64,000 bases of DNA from Clostridia bacterium (GCA_017540175.1 JAFYBN010000109.1:1-64000), one strand, 5' to 3'. Counted from the first letter of the stretch, positions 34,147 to 42,431 are shown. Numbers and translations are program-made. The notes: a model not told the origin generated them from the letters alone.

Positions 34147-35772
34147 TCAGTGTTTGATCTTTTCCATGATCTTGTCGATGGAAAGTCCGTATTTGTCCGC
34201 GATGTCCCGCGCGTAGGACTTGCCGTCCGGACGCTCGCGCAGGATCTTAAAGCTGCGGGAGCCTTTTTCGATCGCCGCAACGAGATTGTCGATCTTCACG
34301 CCGCCCTTCTCCCGGCAGCTTTCGTTGATCCGGTCGACGGACGCGGCAAGATCATGCAGGTGGGTCGAGAAGATGCCGCGGCACCGCACCATGGAAAAGC
34401 CCTCGAGGACTTCCGCGGCGATGTACGCGCCCTCATACGATCCGGTGGATGAGAAGGATTCGTCGAGCAGAACGAGGGAATCCTCGGTGACTGTCTCGAA
34501 AATCGCGCTCATGCGGCTGCATTCCTCGCCGAGCCGCCCTTTGTCGATGGTGTCCTCGCTCCCCGTCGGGAAATGGGTAAAGATCTCATCGCAGGGGCTG
34601 ATCACGCAGGAATCCGCGCAGACCGGAAGCCCGAGCTGAGCCATGACGAATGCGATGCCGACCGCGCAGGTGATGACCGATTTTCCGCCGCGGTTCGGTC
34701 CCGTCAGGACGTAGATCATGCCTTCGTCATCGAATACGAAATCGTTCGGAACGACCGCCGTATCGAGCTTCATCGAGACGATGGGATTGCAGAGCCCCTT
34801 TGCATCGAAGGCCTTTTCCGCGATGGGGCGGATCTCCGGATGGCAGAGGGGACAGCCGCGCTGTTTCAGCTTGACGAGCAGTTCGGTCGCCTTCGTAACA
34901 AATTCGATCTCCGGCATCATGCGGATCAGAAAATCCGTATTCTCGAGCACATAGTGCTGGATCACCTTTTTCCACGAACGCACGGACTGGCGGAACACGT
35001 CGTTGATCGCTCCGTTGAACGCGTTCTGCAGCGCCATCTGCTGGTTGTCGGACTGACCCTTGCGGAAGGGCACGAGGGGGGCGATGCAGGTTTTCTCGTC
35101 GTTTCTGAAATCGAGGCGGAGCATCTTGTCGAGAAGATCGCCCGATTTGAAATACTCGTTGTTGATCGAGAGCACGCCGGCGCGGTCCGCGCGGAGCTGG
35201 GAATCGAAATTCACGCCGATGGTCACGCTCTTGATCTCTCGGACGCGGGAGGTGAGCTCCTTCAGCTCCTCGTTGAGATTCCGGTAATAATCGCTGCCGG
35301 TCAGGGTGTTGATGCGCTCCGCGAAACGGCGGAAAGCGTCGCTTTTCAGCTCGGGAGCAATCGGAAGCAGCTCGTCGCGCAGCAGATCGAGCAGAGAGGT
35401 ATAGAGTTCAACCTCCGTGATGCTGTACAGATACGCCTCCGTGGACTGCGCCGAATCCGAGCCCATGCGCCTGAGCTCCGTAATATCGTTGAGCAGGGGG
35501 ATCATTTTGAGCAGGATGCGGGCGAGCTCCGGGTGGTTCGTCATGTCCTCAAAGGTGTTCTGACGATACAGAATGACCTCCGGGTCACAGGTATAGAAAG
35601 AGCCGAAATCACAGCTCTTCAGATCCATCATGAAATACAGTTCCAGCTGCTCCGCCGTGTCCTGTGAAAGGCGGCCGGATTCCTCTCCGAGCATATGCTT
35701 GCGCAGGCTGTCCGCGTCCGGATAGAGCAGACTGATGTCCGAGGTATCGATGATTTCTTTTTGGTCCGCCAT
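34147..35772 (-). CDS. MutS-related ATPase lacking mismatch-binding domains
   Basis: The 541-residue protein keeps the MutS core and ATPase parts. Walker A is LTGPNRGGKSVIT; after it come PVCADSCVISPCDEIFTHFPTGSEDTI, the DKGRLGEECSRM signature, Walker B SLVLLDESFSSTGS and FSTHLHDLA. The N-terminal mismatch-recognition domain of MutS and the Smr nuclease tail of MutS2 are both absent. It resembles short MutS-like proteins of Clostridia whose role is unknown; a DNA-structure ATPase is likely. AAGGAG lies before the ATG, and a good promoter makes it the first gene of the operon with the Lrp regulator and aminotransferase. Confidence 0.85.
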   Translation of the reverse strand: MADQKEIIDTSDISLLYPDADSLRKHMLGEESGRLSQDTAEQLELYFMMDLKSCDFGSFYTCDPEVILYRQNTFEDMTNHPELARILLKMIPLLNDITELRRMGSDSAQSTEAYLYSITEVELYTSLLDLLRDELLPIAPELKSDAFRRFAERINTLTGSDYYRNLNEELKELTSRVREIKSVTIGVNFDSQLRADRAGVLSINNEYFKSGDLLDKMLRLDFRNDEKTCIAPLVPFRKGQSDNQQMALQNAFNGAINDVFRQSVRSWKKVIQHYVLENTDFLIRMMPEIEFVTKATELLVKLKQRGCPLCHPEIRPIAEKAFDAKGLCNPIVSMKLDTAVVPNDFVFDDEGMIYVLTGPNRGGKSVITCAVGIAFVMAQLGLPVCADSCVISPCDEIFTHFPTGSEDTIDKGRLGEECSRMSAIFETVTEDSLVLLDESFSSTGSYEGAYIAAEVLEGFSMVRCRGIFSTHLHDLAASVDRINESCREKGGVKIDNLVAAIEKGSRSFKILRERPDGKSYARDIADKYGLSIDKIMEKIKH

Positions 35773-35804
35773 GGGGTGCTCCTTGAGATTTGCATATTTA
35801 AGAT

Positions 35805-35833
35805 ATTATACTCTATGTGGAGAAAAAGTGCAA
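35805..35833 (-). promoter_or_regulatory. Sigma-A promoter of the MutS-like/Lrp/aminotransferase operon
   Basis: Minus strand TTGCAC, 17-bp spacer, TATAAT, about 30 nt before the MutS-like ATG. Confidence 0.75.
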
Positions 35834-35866
35834 GAGCAAATTTATGAAAAAATCCCCGCAGCAGCG

Positions 35867-35906
35867 AAAAAGCTCCCCGCCTCTTTCCGAGAGTGTCATG
35901 GGGAGC
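35867..35906 (-). terminator. Terminator of the OhrR-like gene
   Basis: Minus strand GCTCCCC/GGGGAGC with an inner CTCTC/GAGG pairing, followed by TTTTT, about 30 nt past the stop codon. Confidence 0.8.
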
Positions 35907-35937
35907 CGATAAACAGCGCGAGAATGCCGGTCGGGTC

Positions 35938-36387
35938 TTACGACTGCGGCTCTTCTTCCCCGAACCCGCTGATGATGCGGTTCAGGATCTCGTGCAGGAT
36001 CTTTTCGTCCTGCGGATCGATCTTCATGCACAGCGACGCCTTGTCGGGAATATCCGCCGCTTGCTTTTTCAGTTCCCTGCCCTCGTCCGTGAGCGTCAGG
36101 ACTACGCTCCGCTCATCCGAAGCGGAGCGCATTCTCTTGAGATACCCTTTCACCTCAAGCTTTTTGAGCATCGGGGTAAGCGTGCCGGAATCGAGATAGA
36201 TCATCTGTCCGAGTTCTTTGACCGTCATGACTTCCCTCTCCCAGAGCGCCAGCATCGCGAGATACTGGGTATAGGTCAGACCGATCGGCTCGAGAAAAGG
36301 GGTATAGCGGCGTACGATTTCCTTTGAGCACACATACAGGGGAAAACAAAGCTGGTTTTCAAGTCTCAGTTTTTCGTTCTGTTCCAT
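35938..36387 (-). CDS. MarR-family regulator, OhrR-like peroxide sensor
   Basis: This 149-residue winged-helix protein aligns with the OhrR branch of MarR: RLENQLCFPLYVCSKEIVRRY carries the conserved peroxide-sensing Cys (Cys 14) in the LENQLCF context. YTQYLAMLALWE, LGQMIYLDSGTLTPMLKKLE and RSASDERSVVLTLT follow, including the wing DER-S. OhrR represses ohr, an organic hydroperoxide reductase, and is inactivated when the Cys is oxidised. No ohr gene is next to it here, and it is monocistronic with its own terminator. A second Cys at position 19 is close to the first, which could allow an intramolecular disulfide. Confidence 0.88.
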   Translation of the reverse strand: MEQNEKLRLENQLCFPLYVCSKEIVRRYTPFLEPIGLTYTQYLAMLALWEREVMTVKELGQMIYLDSGTLTPMLKKLEVKGYLKRMRSASDERSVVLTLTDEGRELKKQAADIPDKASLCMKIDPQDEKILHEILNRIISGFGEEEPQS

Positions 36388-36754
36388 TCCTTTTTTGCCT
36401 TTCTGATATTGTCACACGTCCCACCCCGACGGACGCCGCTTTCCCGGCGTGTTCGCCGAGAGAACGGATTTTTTATCCGCGGGATTTCCGGTCGGATCAA
36501 AGTTGATGGAGAAAGTTGCTTTCGCCGTATTCTCTCATTTCTCCACGGGAAGGTCGGCTGGCGGGGATATCACGAAAAATGTTCCTCCGCACCCTCTTTC
36601 TGTACTTATTATCAACATATGATTTTAGGGGACACCCTCACGGAAGTCAAGAGGATTTCGACGAAATTCACAATGATTTCACAAATTCATGTTTCACACG
36701 ATTTGATTTCCGAGTTTGCGGTCATTCTTGTGAAAAAAACTTTGAAAAATCTTC
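36388..36754. other. Intergenic region upstream of the OhrR-like gene and the T-box unit
   Basis: About 367 bp without a convincing gene. It must contain the promoter of the OhrR-like gene on the minus strand, but no clear consensus or OhrR operator (ACAATT-type) is visible. AT-rich patches lie near 36600-36760. The short plus-strand frames here have no ribosome binding sites or recognisable products. Confidence 0.5.
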
Positions 36755-36783
36755 TTGACAAGCGCCGCCCGGCGTGCTATAAT
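36755..36783 (+). promoter_or_regulatory. Consensus promoter of the T-box unit
   Basis: TTGACA (36755-36760), 17-bp spacer, TATAAT (36778-36783) preceded by TGC. Both hexamers are perfect, with an extended -10, so control is expected at the level of attenuation rather than initiation. Confidence 0.9.
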
Positions 36784-36789
36784 ACGTCA

Positions 36790-37057
36790 ACCGAAAGGTT
36801 CAAAGACTGTGACGAAGACGCGTGCCGGTCACAAGTCTCCCCAGAGAGTCCGCGGCGGTGAGAAGCGGATGGGACGGAGCGGCGCGTATCCCTTCTGAGT
36901 CGGGAAAGGAAAGGCTTTTTGCCGAGTAATAATTCCCCGCAGGCGCAGCGTAACAGGCGCAGGACTTGCATGAGTCCGATGAGTGGCATAGCGATATGCA
37001 ATTTGAGTGGTACCGCGGATCAACATCCGTCTCAAAGCATTTTGGGGCGGATTTTTT
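36790..37057 (+). promoter_or_regulatory. T-box leader with terminator (probable isoleucine specifier)
   Basis: Features of a tRNA-sensing T-box leader: stem I base GACT (36805-36808) with AGTC (36898-36901) and GAAG (36814-36817) with CTTC (36892-36895); the distal AGAGAG bulge (36843-36848) and GGTGAGAA loop (36857-36864); the T-box GAGTGGTACCGCGG (37005-37018); and a terminator hairpin ATCCG/CGGAT with TTTTTT (37025-37057). In the specifier loop the codon just before the CTTC arm reads AUC (36888-36890), pointing to tRNA-Ile. The base after it is C instead of the usual purine, so the codon call is tentative. Uncharged tRNA would allow readthrough into the HTH-cupin-ligase gene. Confidence 0.88.
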
Positions 37058-37087
37058 GTTTCCAGCCCCCGTGAAAAGGAGTGCCTT

Positions 37088-39385
37088 ATGGAAAACATCA
37101 TCAAGGAAGTCGCGGGACGGATCCGCGAAACGCGCCTCATCTGCGAGATCAGCGAGGAGGAGATGGCAAAATGCACCGGCGTCACGCTCGAAACTTATCG
37201 TGAGCTCGAAGCCGGACGCGCCGATTTTTCGTTTACCTTTATCTATAAATGCGCGGCTCGGCTCGGCGTCGACACGACCGACCTGCTCGCGGGCTCAAGT
37301 CCGACGCTGGATGAATATTCCGTCACGAGAGCCGGAGGCGGTCTGCCCATCGCGCGCAGAAAGGGCTTCAGCTACTTAAACCTCGCGCCGCTCTTCAAGA
37401 ACAAGATCGCCGAACCCTTCGTCGTGAAGGCTCGCTGGACGCCCGAGGAGGCGGACCAGCCCATCCGCCTTGCGAGCCATGAGGGACAGGAATACGACTA
37501 TATCCTCTCGGGCAAGCTGAAAGTCTCGATCGACGGGCATACCGAGATCCTCGGACCCGGCGACGCGATCTATTACGACAGCTCAAAGCCCCACGGAATG
37601 ATCGCTTGGGAGGAAGACTGCACCTTCCTCGCCACGACGATCTCCTCCGGCGCACCCGCCTACGATTATCCGGACACGCAGCCCGAAGAGCCTGAAAAAG
37701 AGCCGGACGCCTCCGCCCAGCTCTCGAAAATGCCCGCGAATCACCTCGCCGAGCGCTTCATCGAATGCATCGAGGAAAACGGACGGCTGAAGGAGATCCG
37801 CTTCCACAACGAGGAACAGTACAATTTCGCTTACGACACCGTGGACGCCGTCGCCGCAAAGACGCCGGACAAGGTCGCCCTGCTCCACCTTGACCGCGAC
37901 AAAAACGAGCGTCGGTTCACCTACCGGGATATCTCCCTGCTCTCGAACCGCGCGGCGAACTATTTCGAATCCCTCGGCATCAAGCAGGGCGACACCGTCA
38001 TGCTCGTGCTGAAGCGGCACTGGCAGTTCTGGGTCGCTTCCGTCGCGCTGCATAAGCTCGGCGCGGTCGCCATTCCAGCCACCCACATGCTCGTAAAGCA
38101 CGATTTCGAATACCGTTTCAGCGCCGCCTCCGTCCGCGCCGTGGTCTGCACCGCAGACGGACAGACCGCCATGCACGCCGAGGCCGCCGCAGAGACCACC
38201 GATCCCACGATCATCAAGATCATCGCGAACGGCAAGCGGGACGGCTGGCTCTCCTTCGATGAGGAGTTCATGAATTTCCCGGATACCTTCGAGAGAAGAA
38301 TGAGCGCGTGCGGAAGCGAAACCATGTACATGCTCTTCACGAGCGGCACGACGGGATATCCGAAGATCGCAGCGCACAGCTACAAGTATGCGCTCGGTCA
38401 CTACATCACGGCGCGCTACTGGCACAACGCCGACCCGGAGGGCATTCACTTCACGATCTCCGATACGGGCTGGGGCAAGGCGCTCTGGGGCAAGCTCTAC
38501 GGTCAGTGGCTCTGCGAAAGCTGCGTCTTCGCTTACGATTTCGACAAGTTCGAAGCGGACGACATTCTTCCGCTCTTCAAGAAATACAACATCACGACCT
38601 TCTGCGCGCCGCCGACCATGTTCCGCTTCTTCATCAAGGCGGGGATCGAGAACTACGATCTTTCGAGCCTGAAGCACGCGACCATCGCGGGAGAAGCGCT
38701 TAACCCCGAGGTCTTCTACAAATTCAAGGAATACACCGGGCTTTCCCTCATGGAGGGCTTCGGCCAGACCGAGACGACCCTCGTGATCGGCAATTTTGTC
38801 GGCGACACGCCCAAGCCCGGCTCCATGGGTCATCCTTCCCCGCTCTACGACGTGGACATTGTGGATCCGGACGGGAAATCCTGTGACGTGGGCGAGACGG
38901 GAGAAATCGTCATCCGCACGACGAAGAACACGCCCTGCGGTCTCTTCAAGGGCTATTACCGCAACGAGGAGGCGACCCGCGAGGCGTGGCACGACGGCTT
39001 CTATCACACCGGCGACACGGCATGGCGGGATGAGGACGGATATTTCTGGTACGTGGGACGCATCGACGACGTGATCAAGTCCTCCGGCTACCGCATCGGC
39101 CCGTTCGAGATCGAGTCCGTCATCATGGAGCTGCCCTATGTGCTTGAATGCGCCGTGACCGCCGTTCCGGATGAGATCCGCGGTCAGATCGTCAAGGCGT
39201 CGGTCGTGCTCGTGAAGGGCAAGGAGGGTTCTCCGGAGCTTGTGAAAGAGATCCAGACCTACGTCAAGGAGCACACCGCGCCGTACAAATACCCGCGCAT
39301 CGTGGAGTTTTTGTCCGAGCTGCCGAAGACCATCAGCGGCAAGATCCGCCGGGTCGAGCTGAGAAAGCAGGCGGAGACAAAATAA
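37088..39385 (+). CDS. Fusion protein: XRE-type HTH, cupin and acyl-CoA ligase (AMP-forming)
   Basis: The 765-residue product starts at 37088, where AAAAGGAG lies before the ATG; the longer frame begins inside the T-box. Residues 5-70 form an XRE/Cro-type HTH (IRETRLICEISEEEMAKCTG). Residues 110-185 form a cupin (HEGQEYDYILSGKL, LGPGDAIYYDSSKPHG). After an acidic linker (195-212), residues 240-760 form an ANL-superfamily ligase of the medium-chain acyl-CoA synthetase type: P-loop LFTSGTTGYPK (416-426), SDTGWGKALWG, GFGQTE (558-563), HTGDTAW, GRIDDVIKSSGYRIGP and the final KTISGKIRR with the catalytic Lys 752. It should activate a carboxylic acid to its CoA ester. The HTH-cupin part may sense the substrate or be a relic regulator. 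The T-box upstream suggests the product serves amino-acid, probably isoleucine, synthesis. Confidence 0.88.
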   Translation: MENIIKEVAGRIRETRLICEISEEEMAKCTGVTLETYRELEAGRADFSFTFIYKCAARLGVDTTDLLAGSSPTLDEYSVTRAGGGLPIARRKGFSYLNLAPLFKNKIAEPFVVKARWTPEEADQPIRLASHEGQEYDYILSGKLKVSIDGHTEILGPGDAIYYDSSKPHGMIAWEEDCTFLATTISSGAPAYDYPDTQPEEPEKEPDASAQLSKMPANHLAERFIECIEENGRLKEIRFHNEEQYNFAYDTVDAVAAKTPDKVALLHLDRDKNERRFTYRDISLLSNRAANYFESLGIKQGDTVMLVLKRHWQFWVASVALHKLGAVAIPATHMLVKHDFEYRFSAASVRAVVCTADGQTAMHAEAAAETTDPTIIKIIANGKRDGWLSFDEEFMNFPDTFERRMSACGSETMYMLFTSGTTGYPKIAAHSYKYALGHYITARYWHNADPEGIHFTISDTGWGKALWGKLYGQWLCESCVFAYDFDKFEADDILPLFKKYNITTFCAPPTMFRFFIKAGIENYDLSSLKHATIAGEALNPEVFYKFKEYTGLSLMEGFGQTETTLVIGNFVGDTPKPGSMGHPSPLYDVDIVDPDGKSCDVGETGEIVIRTTKNTPCGLFKGYYRNEEATREAWHDGFYHTGDTAWRDEDGYFWYVGRIDDVIKSSGYRIGPFEIESVIMELPYVLECAVTAVPDEIRGQIVKASVVLVKGKEGSPELVKEIQTYVKEHTAPYKYPRIVEFLSELPKTISGKIRRVELRKQAETK

Positions 39386-39429
39386 GACGGGCTCTTCGGA
39401 TCCCGCCGGACAACGAACGGAGGTTTGCC

Positions 39430-39891
39430 GTGACGGAAGAAACAATGAGGCGGCTGTTTAAGAAATGGTGCGAAAAGCTCCGCGTCGTGCCCGCCTGGGA
39501 TGTGACGCTCGACCTCATTGACGATGAGAACTGGCGGAAAACGGGCGACATCCGCATCGACTGCGACGACCGGAAAGCCGTGGTGCTTCTCAACATCAAA
39601 AATCCCCGCGGAGCCAATCTCGAAGAGGTACTGGTGCATGAGCTCTTTCATCTGAAGCTGTATCCGCTCGATCAGGTCACGGAAACGCTCATCACGGAAT
39701 GCTTCGAGGAAGACAGCCCGGCGCAGAGCTTCGCCATGACGCAGTTCATGACCTCGCTCGAGCAGACCGTGGAGGAGCTCGCGAAATGCTGGCTGCTCGA
39801 ATTCGGAGAGGACCGGGAGCTGAGCTTCGGCAGGTGTCGAAGCATGAAATCGTTCGAAGAGCTGTACGACGGACTCAAAAATCTCGAATAA
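39430..39891 (+). CDS. Small HExxH protein, putative zinc metalloprotease-like
   Basis: The 153-residue protein starts with GTG after a strong GGAGG. It has a single VLVHELFHLKL stretch (about residues 66-76) with the HExxH zinc motif. The rest is an N-terminal alpha/beta part (WCEKLRVVPAWDVTLDLI) and a C-terminal acidic helical part. The size and single HExxH resemble minimal SprT- or ImmA-like domains, but I do not recognise the family. No signal peptide. It follows the ligase gene by 44 nt with no terminator between, so it is probably co-transcribed under T-box control, though a role in that pathway is not obvious. Confidence 0.7.
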   Translation: MTEETMRRLFKKWCEKLRVVPAWDVTLDLIDDENWRKTGDIRIDCDDRKAVVLLNIKNPRGANLEEVLVHELFHLKLYPLDQVTETLITECFEEDSPAQSFAMTQFMTSLEQTVEELAKCWLLEFGEDRELSFGRCRSMKSFEELYDGLKNLE

Positions 39892-39926
39892 AGCCGATCG
39901 GGAGACCGATCCGGGAAATCAACGCA

Positions 39927-39960
39927 CATGGGAGAAATTTCCGAAATTTCTCCCATTTTA
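39927..39960 (+). terminator. Terminator of the T-box operon
   Basis: Perfect 13-bp stem ATGGGAGAAATTT/AAATTTCTCCCAT with a 3-nt loop, followed by TTTA. The next promoter begins within a few bases. Confidence 0.85.
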
Positions 39961-39962
39961 TC

Positions 39963-39991
39963 TTGCAATCCGGTGCGGAATACAGTATAAT
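39963..39991 (+). promoter_or_regulatory. Sigma-A promoter of the sulfatase gene
   Basis: TTGCAA, 17-bp spacer, TATAAT, directly after the preceding terminator. Confidence 0.75.
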
Positions 39992-40020
39992 ATGACTATG
40001 ATCCATCTCTGTGAAAGCGG

Positions 40021-41493
40021 GTGATTACAGTCAGAATCGTATTCCTCGACCTCGACACCCTGCGTCCCGATCACCTCGGATGCTACGGCTATTTCCGGAA
40101 TACGTCCCCGAACATCGATTCCATCGCGAAGGACGGCGTGCGCTTTGAGCGGTATTACTGCTCGGACGCGCCCTGCCTCCCTTCCCGCTCCGCGCTTCAG
40201 TCCGGGCTCTTCGGCATACACAACGGCGCGGTCGGACACGGCGGAACCGCCGGGGATCAGTTTGTCGAAGGTGAGCCGCGCGGGTTCCGCACAAGATTTG
40301 CCCGCTCGAACCTCTTCGGGCTGTTCCGTCAGGCGGGGCTTCACACCGTATCCGTCTCGACCTTCGCGGAACGGCACAGCTCGTTCTGGTACTACGCCGG
40401 TTTTCATGAAATCTACAACGTCGGCATGGGCGGCGGCGAGCGCGCGGACCAGGTGTCCCCCGTCGTCGTGGACTGGATCGAACGCCACGGCAAAGAGGAC
40501 AACTGGTTTCTGCATGTGAACATGTGGGACGCGCACACGACCTACCGCACGCCGCCGGAGTTCGGCAATCCCTTCGAGGGCGACGACTTCTTCGCGCATA
40601 CGTGGATGACGGAGGAAACCATCGCGCGTCAGCGCCGCGAAGCGTCTCCTCACGGCGTGCGCGAGATCGGCATGTACAACAACACGCCCCTTCCCGATTA
40701 TCCGCGCCAGCCCATGGAAGTGAAGAACATGGACGACTACCGGACGCTCATCGACGGCTATGACTGCGGCATCGCGTACATGGACATGCACATCGGGAGA
40801 ATCCTCGACGCGCTCCGCGCCGCGGGTGTGTACGACGACGTCTCGTTCATCATCTCGGCGGATCACGGGGAGAACATCGGAGAACTGAACAGCTATGCCG
40901 AACACTCCACCGCTGACGACATCACCTGCCGCATTCCCATGATCGTGAAATGGAAGGGCGGCATGAGCGAAATGAGCGATTCCACGCTCCGGTACAACGT
41001 CGATCTCGCCCCCACCGTCGCCGATCTGCTCGGCCTCAAAAAGCCCGATTTCTGGGACGGCACGAGCTATGCCCCGACGATCCTCGAAGGAAAAACCGTA
41101 CCGCGCGACTATCTCGTGGTTTCGCAGATGGCTCACGTATGCCAGAGAAGCGTCGTGACGAACGACTGGCTTTGGATGCGCACTTATCACGACGGCTACC
41201 ACAATTTCCCGCGCGAGATGCTGTTTGATCTGAAAAACGACCCGCATGAGGAACACAACGTCGCGGCGGAGCATCCCGAAATCTGCGACCGCGCCGCGCA
41301 TCTTCTCCTCGAGTGGTTTGACGAGCAGATGATGAAATCCCCGTCCGCCGTCGATCCGATGCAGACCGTGCTGCGCGAGGGCGGACCCTTCCACACGCGC
41401 GGCTGGCTCAAAACCTACTGCGACTTTCTGCGGCGCACCGAACGCGCCAACGAAGCCGACCGCCTGATCGCCCGTCACCCGGACGAGCTTTGA
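40021..41493 (+). CDS. Type I sulfatase family protein
   Basis: The 490-residue protein opens with the metal-site IVFLDLDTLRPDHLGCYGY, and the formylglycine motif CLPSR (Cys 52 to Arg 56), within APCLPSRSALQSG, matches the C-x-P-S-R that is converted to formylglycine. Later elements are HVNMWDAHTTY, FIISADHGENIG (metal Asp/His) and AEHST. It lacks a signal peptide, so it acts in the cytoplasm or is exported otherwise. The start is taken as GTG at 40021 with a modest GAAAGCGG site. Cys-type sulfatases in anaerobes need the radical-SAM maturase anSME, not found in this window. The substrate is unknown. Confidence 0.85.
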   Translation: MITVRIVFLDLDTLRPDHLGCYGYFRNTSPNIDSIAKDGVRFERYYCSDAPCLPSRSALQSGLFGIHNGAVGHGGTAGDQFVEGEPRGFRTRFARSNLFGLFRQAGLHTVSVSTFAERHSSFWYYAGFHEIYNVGMGGGERADQVSPVVVDWIERHGKEDNWFLHVNMWDAHTTYRTPPEFGNPFEGDDFFAHTWMTEETIARQRREASPHGVREIGMYNNTPLPDYPRQPMEVKNMDDYRTLIDGYDCGIAYMDMHIGRILDALRAAGVYDDVSFIISADHGENIGELNSYAEHSTADDITCRIPMIVKWKGGMSEMSDSTLRYNVDLAPTVADLLGLKKPDFWDGTSYAPTILEGKTVPRDYLVVSQMAHVCQRSVVTNDWLWMRTYHDGYHNFPREMLFDLKNDPHEEHNVAAEHPEICDRAAHLLLEWFDEQMMKSPSAVDPMQTVLREGGPFHTRGWLKTYCDFLRRTERANEADRLIARHPDEL

Positions 41494-41542
41494 CGGTGTT
41501 TTCAAAGTGTTTATTTCTTCTCAATAAAGGAGGATTTACCCA

Positions 41543-42352
41543 ATGACCTTTACCGACATTCTGAACACCTATATCGTACCGTACGGCACCAAGCTTTTGC
41601 TTGCCATCGTCGTATGGATCGTCGGCTTTGCCGTCGCGAAATGGCTCGGAAAGCTGATTGCGAAATCCAAGGGACTCAGCAAGACCGATCCGAACACCCA
41701 GAATCTGATCGCCAACATTGTGAAAACCGTCGTCCGCGTCATCACCATTCTGACGGTCGTCATGATCCTCGGCGTGCCGCAGGCGACCGTGCTTGCCATT
41801 CTCGGCTCCGCCGGTCTCGCCATCGGTCTGGCGCTGCAGGGCGGCCTCTCCAACATCGCCGCCGGCATCGTCATCATGATCTGCAAGCCCTTCCACGTCG
41901 GTGACTTCATCATCACCGGCGAAGCGACCGGCGTCGTGCAGGAAATCGGCTTGTTCTACACGAAGGTCCTGACGCCCGACAACATTCTCGTGACCGTTCC
42001 GAACGGCGGTCTCTCCAACGCGACCGTCACCAACCTCTCCGCGAAGGATATCCGCCGTGTGGACTTCGATCTCAACGTCGACTACGTCACGGACATCGAT
42101 CTTGCGAGAAAGGTGCTCCTCGCCGTGGCGCAGAGCAACGATCTCGTTCTGAAGGAACCCGCTCCCGAGGTCTTCGTCTCCCAGCACGGCGCGTCCGCGA
42201 TGGGCATCAAGCTCCGCATCTGGCTCAATTCCGCGGATTACTGGACGGTTTACTTCGACATGTGGGAAGACGTAAAGAAGGCGTTCGACAAGTTCTCCAT
42301 CCAGATTCCCTATCAGCACATCAACGTTATTCTCGACAACAACCAGAACTGA
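41543..42352 (+). CDS. Small-conductance mechanosensitive channel (MscS family)
   Basis: The 269-residue protein has three N-terminal helices and the MscS core. The pore helix region VLAILGSAGLAIGLALQGGLSNIAAGIVIMI has the conserved Gly/Ala packing. GDFIITGEATGVVQEIGLFYTKVLTPDNILVTVPNGGLSNATVTNLS is the typical beta domain, and a C-terminal cage part follows (quoted here as separate family landmarks: QGGLSNIAAG, PNGGLSNATV). AAGGAGG precedes the ATG. It opens under osmotic downshock. It lies 50 nt after the sulfatase gene and is convergent with mscL. Confidence 0.95.
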   Translation: MTFTDILNTYIVPYGTKLLLAIVVWIVGFAVAKWLGKLIAKSKGLSKTDPNTQNLIANIVKTVVRVITILTVVMILGVPQATVLAILGSAGLAIGLALQGGLSNIAAGIVIMICKPFHVGDFIITGEATGVVQEIGLFYTKVLTPDNILVTVPNGGLSNATVTNLSAKDIRRVDFDLNVDYVTDIDLARKVLLAVAQSNDLVLKEPAPEVFVSQHGASAMGIKLRIWLNSADYWTVYFDMWEDVKKAFDKFSIQIPYQHINVILDNNQN

Positions 42353-42397
42353 GAACGGAATACGCCTCCCTTCCGGAATACGAAATACCGGCATTCG

Positions 42398-42431
42398 AAA
42401 AGAGGAAACCCGCCGAGGGCTTCCTCTTTTT
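42398..42431. terminator. Bidirectional terminator 1 between mscS and mscL
   Basis: AAAAGAGGAA and TTCCTCTTTT flank an inner CCC/GGG stem with a GCCGA loop. The A-run and T-run serve both directions. Confidence 0.85.

Noticed and set aside
37583..39445. 620-codon minus-strand open frame opposite the acyl-CoA ligase
   Set aside because: Shadow of the ligase; the plus frame carries all catalytic motifs.
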